DNA of 64,000 nucleotides. Origin: Rhizomucor pusillus (lineage: Eukaryota > Mucoromycota > Mucoromycetes > Mucorales > Lichtheimiaceae). A program made the translations under genes and the position numbers. Within the stretch, counting starts at the first letter, position 1; every line of letters starts with the position of its first letter. The notes beneath the pieces are model-generated. The model did not search any database, was not told the DNA's origin, and was given only the letters and a program-made list of their open reading frames with translations. The stretch covers positions 124,001-188,000 of the forward strand of contig FWWN02000687.1 in NCBI GenBank assembly GCA_900175165.2, read 5' to 3'. Shown here one piece after another: positions 47,581 through 64,000 of the stretch.

Positions 47581-50242
47581 ATGGATCCGTCAGAACTCAA
47601 GGGTGAGATTTCTTTGCCTACCAAACGCACAAATGCAGTTGCAAACACACCGGAAAACACAGCGTACAAGCGAAACGGTGGCACCAGGGCAGTCAACAAC
47701 GCTCGAACGGCAGATGGTACAGGCTCGGTGCCTGAGTTCATTCAGAAGCTTTTCAGGTGCGTTTCTTGCTTACTGCAGCCCACTTGCCACTGCATTCGGG
47801 ACCATCTCGTGAGAGGCTAAAATTCGCTCTGCATACTTTTCTGTAGGATGCTCGAAAACAAAGCTTTTAAAAATACATTCTGTTGGGGACCTGATGGTAC
47901 CACATTCATTGTCAAGGACACAATCGAGTTCTCAAAATCAATTCTGCCGAAACACTTTAAACACTGCAACTTTGCAAGTTTTGTGAGGCAGCTCAACAAG
48001 TATGATTTTCATAAAGTACGCAAACCAGACGATGGCCACAAAACTCACGGAGATCAGGTAAGACGCTATTCGACAAAGTGATTGGACTTTATGCATTAAC
48101 TGTGAACCTAAAAGGCATGGGAGTTTGTACATCCAAAATTTCGACGAGACAGGAAGGATCTTTTGGAAGAAATACGCCGAAAGACGCCCGGAAAACAGAA
48201 AAAAGAAGAAGCCTCGACCTCCGGAGCATCTAATGTGGCCTCCTCATCGACGAACCCGAAACTCGCTCAGTCAGCACCGCAAAATGCTTCCGTGATCCAA
48301 ACCGATTGTGTACAGAATGGAAGTTTGACAGACCATACACAGATCAAATTGGAGACGGTACCGTCTGACGCTTTGGATGCTGTTCGACAGACAATGAATA
48401 CGTTGCAAGCTCAGATCGATCAGCTACAAGTTCTGCAGAATAACATGGATGCGAAAATACAGCAACTGAATCATAGTGACCGCCTGATTTTAAACGAATT
48501 CGTCAATTTGAACCAGAGCATGGTTGCCAAAGATAATCTTATTCGCCAATTATTACATGTGGCTGTCAAGCAGGAGCAAGCAGGCGCTTTAAACGAGGAA
48601 TCGAATGGGCAAGCCGCACCCATATCATCGCTTGCATCCTCTGGTGGATCAGAGACTCAAAAGTTGCTTGACACCTATACGAGAATATCACAAAGTAATG
48701 CAGAGCACATGGAGACCATCATGAAGCGTTTAGAGCAAGTTAACAATGTACCGACATCGTGGTCGGAACCAGAAACCTCTACATCGCTTCAGCATCCTGT
48801 TCGGCAAGAAACATTCTTGTCTCAACAACCGACAGTACCTTCCCAGCCGCTTAAAGGCCAACCACAGACAACATCGCAGCCTATGAGCGTCTCTCCAATC
48901 GTCCAACCAAGTTTCGGTTATCAAGATCAAGCGGCGGCAGCTGCAGCTGCAGCTGCAAACATGAATGCAGGAAGTTTGATTGGATCGCATGTTCCTCTGA
49001 AGAATGGTGATGGTCTTGCTTTTGTTACTCTTGGTCGGTTGTCATCCAACATGTCTTTTACTGATAACAGACCGGCATTGGAAATCAAAATGCAACCCGA
49101 AGCGTCCTCATCGCAGGAGCCTGTCGTAGCGACTGGTTCTTCATCTGGTCAGGTGCCATCACAAACAATACCAAATAGCATGAATGCCAAAAAGAAAGGT
49201 GGCATCAACTGGAGTGTACCTCCACGTGTGCTCCTTGTCGACGATGATTCAGTTTACCGAGATTTGAGTGGTAAACTACTCCAAGTAATCGGTTGCAGTA
49301 TCGATCTGGCAAAGGACGGTGTTGAAGCCATTCGTAAAATGGGCGCAGAGAAATACGATCTTATTTTGATGGTATGTTGCGCGTTGCATATGTTAATATG
49401 AATTTTCTCTGTCTAAAGGGTTGCTTTCGCAGGATATCGTGATGCCAAATCTCGACGGTATTTCCGCAACGCGCAATATTCGTCAGTACGATTTGATGAC
49501 GCCTATTATATCAATGACCTCCAACTTCACCGATAACGATATTATGCAATATGTCGGCAGTGGAATGACCGACATTCTTCCAAAGCCATTCTCGAAAACA
49601 ACGCTTTACAACTTACTCGAGAAATACTGTGCGCATCTTAAAGCTATCCAACGATTTCAAGATCCAAACATCGTTCACAGAGGTCTTGGCACAATCAATA
49701 TGCTTCCGCCTTCCCAAGTTACAGAGCTCCCACCTGAGAACGAGAATACGAGCGGTAATGCTAGTTCTTCCAACAGCGGTGGCACTAGCGGCATCAATAC
49801 AATGGCTGCACCGTACGTTGAGGATATCGGACCGGCATCTTCAGCACCACCTGTAATAACTCAGCCGCAAAGCACTGTGTCCTCTATTCCTCAGCAGACT
49901 GTCAATGGTGCTCAAGACTATTCGCAACAACACATTTCGCACTCGATTCCGATTAACGATCCTCCGCAGCCTGCAGTCTCATACCCCGTCGCAGTAGATA
50001 CCATTCCTGCCGTGCCTGCCTCTTCCCTTGCACCTCAACATCCATCCACCGCTTCCCAATGGTCACAACCTGCAATGGCCGCAACGACACCTCTGCCTGC
50101 GCAAACTGTTATTCCGTCTAATGACAGCAAGTATATCTGGCCTGTGCCAATGCCAACCACACCTTTACCACATGAGTTTACAACAGCCATGCACGCAGCG
50201 CAGGACGCTCACGAAACGAAACGAAGAAAGCTGAATGATTAG
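47581..50242 (+). CDS. SKN7: SKN7-like transcription factor: HSF DNA-binding domain plus response-regulator receiver
   Basis: The start is [16 protein letters not shown] at 47581; four exons. The HSF-type domain (about residues 50-150) reads [59 protein letters not shown] coiled coil follows ([17 protein letters not shown]), then Gln/Ser-rich linkers with a short polyalanine run (near 48940). The receiver domain has the acidic pocket LLVDDDSV, phospho-acceptor Asp in [10 protein letters not shown] (the intron falls just before it) and Lys in LPKPF. A Pro/Ser-rich tail ends RRKLND. Skn7 works in fungal osmotic, cell-wall and oxidative-stress responses, receiving phosphate from the Ypd1 phosphorelay. 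All key residues are present. Confidence 0.96.
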
Positions 50243-50766
50243 TGTATATACGAACTTGCCTATTCTTTTCCATTCTCTTTTGTAAAAGATTATTTTCAGA
50301 TCTTGTTTATGTAACCTTCACCATGAGTAACCGATTTTTACCAGTTTAAAATTGTTACAATGTGCTTTTTTTTTCCAACCAGTATATTTATAGATTCTTT
50401 TTCATTTCACTATGCAATTTGCAACCCAAAGCCTTATAAGGGTTCAGCCACATGAGAGTTCTTCCATTCCAATCCATCTCAAGCATCTTCCTTGAGGTGC
50501 CTTATCTGTTGTTGACAGGATGTGTACGGAATCCGGTTCAACGATAGCGTGAAGTTGTGGGAGAAATCCGGGCTTGTTTGCCTATTGGAGAATCCGATGG
50601 AATTTATGCGCGATTGTGGAACACATGGCAAAGAGAGGATGCAAGCTGTAAAGTGATTCAACTTGTCTGTATAAATATGTTGTGTGAGGGCATTATGGAA
50701 ATGAAAATGAAATGGTCAGGAGCATCAGAAAACAAGGTACGTTTGGTTCCTGTCTACAGTTAATTA
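50243..50766. other. Region between SKN7 and the OXA1 relic
   Basis: A 68-codon frame at 50557-50763 lacks any recognisable feature. It may include decayed upstream parts of the OXA1 relic, but I cannot align them. Confidence 0.4.
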
Positions 50767-51352
50767 ATGGGACAGGTACCTGGAAGCGTTTTTAGAAACC
50801 ATCATTTAACCCACTGGATCACCGTGGTTGGGAACCATTGCAGCTACGAAAGTGCTTGTCCGCTTCGCTCTCCTGCCCATCGTTGTACGAGTATAGCGCA
50901 ACGCAGCAGCTCTCCAGGCATTAAAGCCTCAAGTAAACGGACACATGGCACAAATCCAGGCAGCTCAACTGAAAGGCGATGTTGATGCTGTGCGACGACA
51001 ATCCCAAAAGATTTCAAGCATCGTTTAAAGCGAACAAACGCGGATCCTTTTTTATCATCACCCTTCCACTCGTTCAAATACTCGTCATAGTCTCCTTCTT
51101 TATGGCACTGAAATCCATGTCTGAACTGCCCCTACCAGGTTTCCAAACCGGCGGGTTGACACGGCTTACTGATTTTGATATATCTTGCCCTTTTCTTAGC
51201 GGTGCCAATATGCTGAGCATCATAGAAACTGCGAATCGAGAATCTGCTACGACGTCGCCGGCAGCTGCTACAAACCAGCAACTACAGAAAAAGCCGAAAA
51301 CTCGTTCCGGTTCTTAGCCGTTGCAACCGTGCCATTCACCATGTGGATGCCA
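50767..51352 (+). pseudogene. OXA1: OXA1/YidC-type mitochondrial insertase pseudogene, partial
   Basis: Family segments appear in order but in different frames: TGSPWLGTIAATKVLVRFAL, LLPIVVRV-stop-RNAAALQAL with KPQVNGHMAQIQAAQLKGD, then FQASFKANKRGSFF, PLVQILVIVSFFMALKSMSE, LPLPGFQTGGLTRLTDF, SGANMLSIIETANRESATTS, and FRFLAVATVPFTMWMPS. A TAG replaces the usual Gln codon after the VVR motif. Frame changes occur near 50811, near 51005 and in an A-run near 51290. Homology ends near 51352; the last membrane segment and tail are missing, as is the start. OXA1 is needed for insertion of mitochondrial inner-membrane proteins, so a working copy must lie elsewhere. Confidence 0.8.
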
Positions 51353-51475
51353 AGTGTAAGTTTTGAAACATTGAAGCAGTCATCGTAGAACGGAACATGT
51401 AAACTCAATCGGTCCTTTCAATAGTACTAGATCACTTCAAACGCATTTTCGCTGTGTCCATACGCAAATTCTGAT

Positions 51476-54400
51476 TTACTTTTTCAAAGTTCGTTGCTTT
51501 TCTGCATGTTCTACAAGCTTCTTTTCTACAAACATACCCTGTATAGACAAGTCTGTTAGCAAAATACCTAGAGTAATCGTATAACTATTCATACCTTTCG
51601 CTTTCTCACGGTATCCATGTATTTTCTGGCGAGATTCTCCCTGTCTGCCTTTTCACCCAAATCTTCCAATTCTTCTTCAGTGGTAGGCACCCAGAAAGGA
51701 TCTTGGTCGAGCATTTCAAATCCACTAAAGACCAATTGCGGACTAGCGGCTCCAGAAGTACGTTTCCGAATTTCTTTAAATGCTGAGTCAGTGGACTTAC
51801 ATGTGCAATGCTCTTGCTTGTTCACTCACCATCCGGAAAACCGAAACTTTCGATGACTGGCAGCAGTGCATGAATTTGCCAGAATGGCGTACCGTCTTTG
51901 AGATCCTCAGACACAATCTTGCCTTTACGTTTGGATATAACACCGTAGACACGACCCAGAACTTCCGCTGATGCTTGGATATCGCATGTGTACATGGCGA
52001 GGAACAATCGTGGAGACCAATCCAGGAATCCCTGCTTGCAAGCTTCCTTCATGGCTGAGATGACCTGGCCTTGAATTAGACCAAGCTTGGATCTAGCATC
52101 TTCAATTTCATGTACTTCCACATTTTCGACAATGTAGCATACACCTTGCACCGGTTCTGCACACAGCGGACCTGCGAGGGTCGATAGTTGGAAACCAGTT
52201 TGAATATGGAAATCAAGGTCCAGCAATCCTAGGCTTCCTTTTTCATATGAAACCTCTAGAACTTCGTCCTTGTGTTCTTCGGAAGCAACCTGCCAACGAC
52301 TGCTATCGATCTGGAAGTACGATTTACGCACATAGCCAGGGATGCGATTCACTAGCAGATTAGGTCCAACGCGGCGGGGTCCAAATGCCCAGATTCTTGC
52401 ATTAAAAGTTTATGCGCATTAAAACATGTGAGCCTTCTTTATCAGGAAACTTTAGACTTACTGATCTACTATGCCATCCCACAAAGGTGAGGAATGCTCA
52501 CCAAATTCTTTCTTCAACCTCGATTGGAACTCTTCGGCTGTCAGAGTATTTTCATCTTCCATCACAGTCAACTGTTCTTGCTCAGCATCGTCTGCAGGTG
52601 CCTCATGGTTTGTCTTGTTCGCTTTCTTCTTTTCCAGCATAGACTTTATAGCGGCTGAGTTCTTTATCAAGAAAGTTGTTACGTTTGATGGCAAAGGAAC
52701 TGTGCGGACTTGGAGAGTAACGCATTTGGAAGACGCAGTTATTTGTATCGTGCCTCTAGGTAGCGTTTCGCCATCCTTTTCTTTTGTAGATGGTAATTCT
52801 AATAAAAATATCATGAGTCTATCAAATCTTCCGTAAACACACGGATTCTAGCTCACCTCCTCGAACAATGCTCTCACGGAAAGGTACAATGGGTGGAGAG
52901 ACATGGATATCAATCTTAGCAAAGCGTTCCTTAAGATCACGCAGGCACCGTTCCAGATGCAATTCACCAGCAGTGAGGATAACATGCTCGCCTGTTTCTT
53001 GCAGTAAGACTTCTACACAGGGGTCAGCTTGATTCAGTAACCGGAGTCCTTCTACCAGCTTGTCCATATCCCCTGGATCTGCGGGTTCCAAAGCTACGCG
53101 GACAATGGGAGGTGCCTCCATCCGGATACCAGCCATATTCTTGACATGTTCCTTGGTGCTTGCGAGGGTACCATTTTTGAGGATATGGCCTTCCAATCCT
53201 CCGATACCAAAGACATTGCCAGCCGTTACTTCCGATAAAGCTTCCAATTCTCTGCCCATGATCAGGTATAGGTTTTCGACCGTGATCTCGGAGCAATGCT
53301 GATCAGGATACTGAGGATCGTATTTTGGTCCCATGACATATAATTTCTGACCGACCCGGATTGTGCCGGAATATAGTCTTGCAAAACCAATAATGCGCTC
53401 TCCTTCTTTCTCAACGGAATCCTCAATGCTTTCACCATTTTCCGCTGACTCAGCCTCCAAAGGTACACCAGCATCCAAAACACCACTGGCCTTGAGCTCA
53501 CGTTGTCTTCTACCACGCTCTCGCATTTCTTCCGCAGTCATTTGCTTTCGTCGATTTTCAGGTAGCAATTCTACTGGAACGGCAAACATCTTGCTGACAT
53601 ACGCAACAGCAGGCGCGTCTTTTGCTGTATCACATTCAAACAATGCCTTTTCAACTTCGTTGGATGGCTCGATAGTTTGCTCGTGAAGGGTAGGATATAG
53701 CATTTTAGGTATACGGAGACGCTGAGCATCTGATGGAGGAGGCAGTTGTCCAATGATTGATAATAATACGCATGTAGAAAGAGGAAGCCATTGTGAAAAG
53801 ATTGCTGTCAAAAGGGTTTGTGTATCACGAGAACGCATGTCTCTCGGTAAGACCTTAACGTTGAGAGCTGACACAATTTTCTCCACGCGCTCACGATTCC
53901 TAAGTAAAAATAAACATGTAAATATCTCCAGAGTATACAAATGAGAATATATACATGAACGTACTGTTGGATCACCACACTGTCGTATACAGCCCAAATA
54001 TTTTCAAGCACAAATTGCACAAACATAGGCTTCAAGTTGCGACCTTTCAGATGTTTGTGAAGAATGACTCGCTTAGCTTTCGAGTCAAAGTAATAATCGC
54101 CCCACAAGCACTTTTGCAGGACGGATTCCTTGAATCCCAGCTTCTTGTAATAGATGCTAGCAAACTGTTGAACCCTAGATACAGAATAAGCATAAATAAG
54201 ACCATCGATACCGAACAGAGGTTACAAATATCAAAATGCTTACCTGAATGCCCAGCCGTCGATGGCACTCGAGAAGATAACATTGCCTCTGCTAGGATCA
54301 AAGTAAATATCGGAATCGTCCCTGTCTTCAATACTCCAGTCATATAATTTATTCTCGAGTTCCTCGTCTTCTGTAGCTTGCGACGCTTGCACACGGCGAG

Positions 54401-54992
54401 CTTCATCTTCCATCAAGTCTCCCGTAAAGAAAGTAGCCATTATAGCGTTGGCTTGTTCGAGAATGCGTGTGAGATGGATATATGCTTCATAAGGTGTCAG
54501 TTTCAATTCAACAATAAGTCTGTCCATCTTGTTCAGCACCAAAATCGGTTTCACTTTGTCGATCCATGCTTGTCGAAGTACTGAAATCGTTTGTGTGCAG
54601 ACACCTTCCACTACATCGACCAAAACGAGCGCACCATCACATAGTCGAGAGGCAGTAGAAACTTCGGAAGAAAAGTCAACATGCCCTGGTGAATCGATAA
54701 GGTTGATCAGGTACTCGCTTGCTACCGTCTCGTCACCAGCTGCCCTTAATAGTTTAAAGTACAGACTGATCGCACTGGATTCCATTGTGATGCCTCGCTC
54801 CTGTTCGTCTTCTCGTGAATCTAGATACCGTACTTTGCCGGCCATTTTGGAAGATATAATGCCATTGGTCGCTAATAACGAATCCGACAATGTCGTCTTG
54901 CCGTGGTCTACGTGAGCCAATATACATATATTTCGAATGTTTTTCGTATTGCGCTGCAATTCAGCGAGCTGATTTGGTGTGATTGCTGGCAT
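51476..54992 (-). CDS. RIA1: Ribosome assembly GTPase EFL1 (RIA1), elongation factor 2-like
   Basis: The start is [20 protein letters not shown] at 54992. GTPase motifs are G1 [10 protein letters not shown]2 region [10 protein letters not shown]3 DSPGHVDF and G4 NKMD. The acidic insert after [11 protein letters not shown] matches the EFL1-specific loop rather than EF2. EF-G-type domains II-V follow, ending [10 protein letters not shown] then [15 protein letters not shown] and RTLKK, a typical EFL1 tail joined by the last intron. Eight or nine exons; roughly 1080 residues. The family works with SBDS (Sdo1) to evict eIF6/Tif6 from pre-60S subunits in the cytoplasm. It is divergent to ERB1, another 60S factor. 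Confidence 0.95.
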
Positions 54993-55170
54993 TAGGTCTA
55001 GTAGGTTTCAAAAGGTCGTATTATTCAGCTGAAGGGCAGGACGACAGACGTATAAGTTGCAGTAATGCGGGAAATGCCCGCAGCCCATTCCGATGCCAAA
55101 GCCACACAAGAAGTTCCATTTGGGATTTTCGGGCTGCAGGAAAACGAAACTTTCTTGACTCTAAATCACG
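54993..55170. promoter_or_regulatory. Short divergent promoter shared by EFL1 and ERB1
   Basis: Only 178 bp separate the two start codons. I see no clear TATA box or textbook ribosome-biogenesis element, so a shared control is inferred from spacing and function. Confidence 0.45.
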
Positions 55171-58135
55171 ATGCCCAAGAAACAGCCAACCAAAAAATCC
55201 AGCAACGGGAACAGTGAGGTCAAGAGTGCTAAACCGATCGCAACCAAGCGATCGACAGTGGCCCAAATAAAGAAAGCTGCATCCACTGTTCCTGAACAGA
55301 GATCTACACCTGTCAAAACCCGGTCGAAGCAGCCAGTTTCTGCGACAAGTGATAAAAGAAAGCCTACAAACACTCAGACGAACTCTGAAAAGAAGGCAGG
55401 AACCCCTTCGCAAACTGCATCTGCCAAGTCTCGCAAACGATCAGCCTCTGTGGTAGATCGGACAGAAACTGAGGCTACGGAGGATTTCGGTACAGTGTCC
55501 ATCGACGCAGAGTCGTCCGACGAAGAGAATGCAGGAGAAGAAGAAATTAGCGACGATGATGAAATTCAGGAGTTTCCCGACTTGAATCTTGAAAGCGACG
55601 ATGATAGTGAGGATGGCGACGACAACGACGGCGACGTCGATGAAGAGAATGAACAAGAAGAAGACGATGATGATGATGAAGAAGACGACGATTACATGGC
55701 AGGAGACAGCTTGGATGAAGAAGAACTTGATATTCTGGAACACTCAAAACCCGAACTGTAAGTGATTTGTAATCCATTGATGGCGTATGAACAAACCGCT
55801 AAAGAAAGTTGTGTCTATGATAGCGACAAATATATATCTGAAGATAACAGCCAGCATCCCAAATTACCCGAAATTGAGGCAAATTATGATAGTGATACAT
55901 CTACAGAAGAGGTAAATACTGAATAACTTTATGAAAGAATTTTGGATTATATTAACTTGGAAATGTAGACTGAAAATACAGTTGGTAATATACCAATGGA
56001 GTGGTACAAAGATTTACCACACATCGGCTACGACATTGATGGAAAGCGTATTCTTAAACCTGCAACAAGTGATGAACTCGAAAAGTTTTTGGCAACAGTC
56101 GAAGATCCTGATTCTTGGAAATCGGTGCACAGCGAGAAGGAAGGAAAAGATATTGTCTTAAATGATGAAGAGCTGGATATCATTCGACGACTGCAGGGTG
56201 GCGAGATTCCGGATGCAGATTACAATCCATATGAGCCTACGGTGGAGTGGTTTACTAGCAAGCAGGAGATCATGCCTTTGAACGGTGCTCCCGAGCCTAA
56301 ACGCCGTTTTGTTCCTTCCAAGTGGGAAGCCAAGAAGATCATGAAGATCGTTCGTGCCATTCGAGCTGGTCGTATCGTTCCTCGCAAACCTAAAGACGAA
56401 AAGCCTCGATTCTACAATCTATGGGGTGACGATGATCAGCCACACAAGGATCACATTATGCACGTTGCCGCTCCAAAGATGCCATTGCCTGAGCATGACG
56501 AAAGTTACAATCCACCTGAAGAATATCTGCCTGACGAGGATGAAATTAAAGAATGGCAAGAAGAGGACGAAGAAGATCGCAAAAAGAACTATTTACCTAC
56601 AAAGTAAGATTTGAAAGACGATAACATGGCAGAGTTGTATCTGATTATTAACTTGATCCTCCTTTGGAAAGATACAAGAGTTTGCGGCATGTACCTGCAT
56701 ACGAAAATTTCGTCAAGGAACGGTTCCAACGATGCTTGGATCTGTATCTGGCACCACGTGTTCGAAAGAACAGGGTAAGCTTGGTGATACCGGAATATAC
56801 ATTATACATTTTATTCATACATCTTGCATAGCTCAACATCGACCCAGACTCCTTGCTACCAAAGTTGCCAAGTCCAAAGGATTTGCGTCCTTTCCCCACA
56901 CATCAATCCCTTTCCTACGAGGGCCACACCGCTCGTATTCGCTCCATTTCAGTACATCCTTCCGGTCTTTATGCACTTTCTGGCTCAGACGATCAGACTG
57001 TTCGCTTATGGGAGGTGTCCACTGGACGATGCTTATTCCTATGGCAATTTGGTGCCGTTATACACGTTGTCGAATGGAATCCGAACCGCGATCTATGGCT
57101 GTTTGCGGTTTCTGTCGGTGACGGCAAAGTCTTGCTCGTCTCTCCGCCCAAGCTGTGCTCAAGCGAAGAAGCAGCATTTACCAATCAGTTTGTCAAGAAT
57201 GGTTTTGCAGTTGCGAATGATTTGGACGAGGAAGGCCGACCAAAGAAGAAGCTTATGGAATGGGAAAGAGTATCGCCAGAAGAAGAAGAGAAATATGGTT
57301 TCAAGCTGCGATTGCAGCATGAATTGGCTGTCAAGCAGATCACATGGCACAGAAAAGGCGATTACTTTGCAACTGTATCACCCGATGCAAAGGGCCGCGC
57401 TCTTTTGCTCCATCAAGTCACCAAGCACCAAAGCCAAAGGCCATTCAGAAATCTCAAGGGCTTGGTACAGCGAGTTGCTTTCCATCCTACAAAACCAGTG
57501 TTCTTTGTTGCAGTAAGTAAAGTCGAAACAAGTATGCTCGATCACACTCTTAACATTACACCCTAGACTCAAATATCCGTGCGCATGTATGATCTGATGC
57601 GCCAGACACTGGAAAAGAAGATGCAGCCAGGTGCTAAATGGATATCCAGCATTGATGTCCATCCTGGCGGTGACAATATCATTGTGGGTACATATGACAA
57701 GAAGGTCTGTTGGTTCGATCTGGATCTTGGTGCCTACCCATACAAGTCCCTAAGGTAAAATTGCAAGATTAAAAGACCAAAAGTTGATAGTAGATTAAAT
57801 AATGAATCTATAGATATCACACTATGGCTGTCCGCAACGTCGTTTATCATCGCCGATATCCTTTATTTGCCACAGCATCTGACGACGGTACAATCCAAAT
57901 TTACCACGGCACTGTATACGATGATCTGTTGCAAAACCCGTTGATTGTACCAGTCAAAATATTACGCGGTCACGATATCAAATCTTCATTGGGTAAGATG
58001 CCTTTAAATCCATGCTCTTTTGATCGTCGGACACTCACCCTTCTATTTAAAGGTGTTTTGGACATCCAATTCCATCCGACTCAACCATGGATCTTCTCCT
58101 GCGGCGCAGACAACACTTTCCGTCTCTGGACTTAA
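55171..58135 (+). CDS. ERB1: Ribosome biogenesis protein ERB1 (BOP1)
   Basis: The start is [20 protein letters not shown] at 55171, with a basic N-terminus and then a long acidic stretch (about 55490-55720). The BOP1NT domain is unmistakable: [55 protein letters not shown]. After a short intron it continues [20 protein letters not shown] and [13 protein letters not shown]. The C-terminal WD40 propeller starts [17 protein letters not shown] and ends [10 protein letters not shown]. The protein works with Nop7 and Ytm1 (PeBoW complex) in the nucleolus for 27S pre-rRNA processing to 25S/5.8S rRNA. About seven or eight exons; length near 800 residues is normal. Confidence 0.96.
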
Positions 58136-58287
58136 AAGTAAAAACGCATTGCATCCTCCACATCTCTTCGCATCGTAGTCATTAGATTTACCATTTTCGA
58201 TTAAACGTGCTCACGTATTGACTAATTCAGAGTTCAGTGTTTCTGTTTTTTTTGGGGGGATAAATGTTATAAATTCAGGGAAATGTC

Positions 58288-60458
<2,171 letters not shown>

Positions 60459-60596
60459 GATCAGATTATATTGCGAGTCGTCTGCGAAAAACCGAAACCT
60501 GGAGCGGGGGGATGCCCAATTGGAGGTTGTTGGGCGTGTGACTTGCACAAGTGGATATAATGTTTCTTCAGATGCTGTCCAACCAAACAATTGCAT

Positions 60597-63100
<2,504 letters not shown>

Positions 63101-63459
63101 CACAAACTTGCAGTGAGTAGGAGAGTGGGAAAAGGGAAGAGCTTTGAAGAAAATGATCCGAGCATTTTAAATGTTTGCGCCCAGTTTGCATCACCACTAA
63201 TTACGGGTCCGCGGCCTGCATAAACTTCCCCGGAGACTGCATACATATTTGCCGCGGAATGGTTTAAATGAACTTACTGCATCCCGAGGGAATAGTCTCT
63301 AATATTATTTTACACATGACTGCCGCGGATAATGGGAAATAGTAGAACGCTTCGCTGGCATGGACAAGAACCTGGTAGGGAGGAACGCACGGACCCGCAA
63401 TTCTCAGCTGCGAAACTCGTTTTTGTTCCGCCAAACGATCAGTGGCAAGATCTGCGAAC
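63101..63459. promoter_or_regulatory. Divergent promoter region of GFA1 and the SRAP gene
   Basis: The 359 bp between two divergent start codons contain no frame of interest; they should hold both promoters. No clear TATA box stands out. Confidence 0.45.
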
Positions 63460-64000
63460 ATGTGCGGTCGTTTCGCCTGCTCTTTGAACAACACAGCACT
63501 GCAAGAGCGAGTCAGGAGAGAAGCAATTGACCCTAAGAACGGCTGGAAAGATCAAGACTTCTACTCTCCCAGTTACAATGTCGCACCGAGACGCTGGATT
63601 CCTGTTATACGCTATTCGCAAGATAACTACCTGTTGCAAACCATGGTTAGGTATTATAAATAACAATCATTACTACAGCACTGATCGTACCTTTAGAAAT
63701 GGGGATTTATCTCGAGACGTGCTAAAGAATTGCCCGAGCACCAAGTAAGCTTCCACATCAACATCGCAAAGGAGAATACGTTGAACTGACTGTCGGCGAC
63801 AAAAGCCAATAAACGCAAGAGATGACACTCTTATCTATCAGCATTCGATGTTCGATAACGCGAAAGACGATGGACGTTGTATAATTGTCGCAGAAGGGTA
63901 TTATCCCGTACTACCCGTTGCATGTTTCTTTGCTGACGATGGGAAGTTTAGTTTTTACGAATGGAAAAATATAAACAGCAAAAAGAAAATACCATATTTT
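63460..64000 (+). CDS. SRAP/HMCES (YedK) abasic-site crosslinking protein, cut by the right edge
   Basis: The protein starts MCGRFACSLNNTALQERV, where Cys2 becomes the N-terminal catalytic residue. The family continues YSPSYNVAPRRWIPVIRYS with its catalytic Asn, LQTMKWGFISRRAKELPEHQ, PINARDDTLIY and CIIVAEGFYEWK with its catalytic Glu. Three introns are placed to restore these motifs (after the first LQTM, after EHQ, and inside AEG). SRAP proteins form a stable thiazolidine crosslink with abasic sites in single-stranded DNA, shielding replication forks. The C-terminal His active-site motif lies beyond the window. The gene is divergent to GFA1. Confidence 0.9.

Overview
This window is eukaryotic nuclear DNA, most likely from a filamentous fungus. 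Genes are compact and broken by many short GT-AG introns of about 45-100 nt, with a few GC-AG introns. Fungal-type genes are present: an SPT23/MGA2 membrane-tethered transcription factor, an SKN7 HSF/response-regulator hybrid, GFA1 of the chitin precursor pathway, an IML2/TTC39 protein and an AVT3-like transporter. Moderate GC, dense introns and retained animal-like genes (MLH3, an AIFM3-like Rieske oxidoreductase, U2AF65 with an RS domain) point to an early-diverging fungus, plausibly Mucoromycota. That placement is inference. I found no tRNA, rRNA, CRISPR array, virus or intact transposon.

Left part (1-17 kb): the N-terminal part of an SPT23/MGA2 regulator (cut by the left edge); eIF3g; a UBP9/USP12-46-type deubiquitinase; ribosomal protein uS11 (RPS14); the P-body protein SCD6/LSM14; an NCS2 nucleobase permease whose motif resembles the RutG/UraA group; a very small zinc-finger protein; and a protein with two KCTD-type BTB domains.

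Middle (17-42 kb): an HMG-box relic with frameshifts, a 1.5 kb gene-free AT-rich stretch, AVT3, MLH3 (15 exons, one of 16 nt), the glycine decarboxylase P-protein, OST2/DAD1, URI1/BUD27 with repeated SKFKAA motifs, a BCS1-like AAA ATPase, two neighbouring secreted proteins sharing one repeated domain, an AIFM3-like flavoprotein, and a long coiled-coil protein with a C-terminal membrane anchor.

Right part (42-64 kb): IML2/TTC39, a gene-poor 1.9 kb stretch, SKN7, an OXA1 pseudogene, a divergent pair of 60S ribosome biogenesis genes (EFL1/RIA1 and ERB1), U2AF65, GFA1, and an SRAP/HMCES gene cut by the right edge. Most genes are housekeeping and not functionally clustered; EFL1-ERB1 is the clearest functional pairing. 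Gene models were built by joining exons by eye. For eIF3g, UBP9, RPS14, SCD6, MLH3, OST2, the BTB gene and both secreted genes, the exon lengths add up to a complete open frame.
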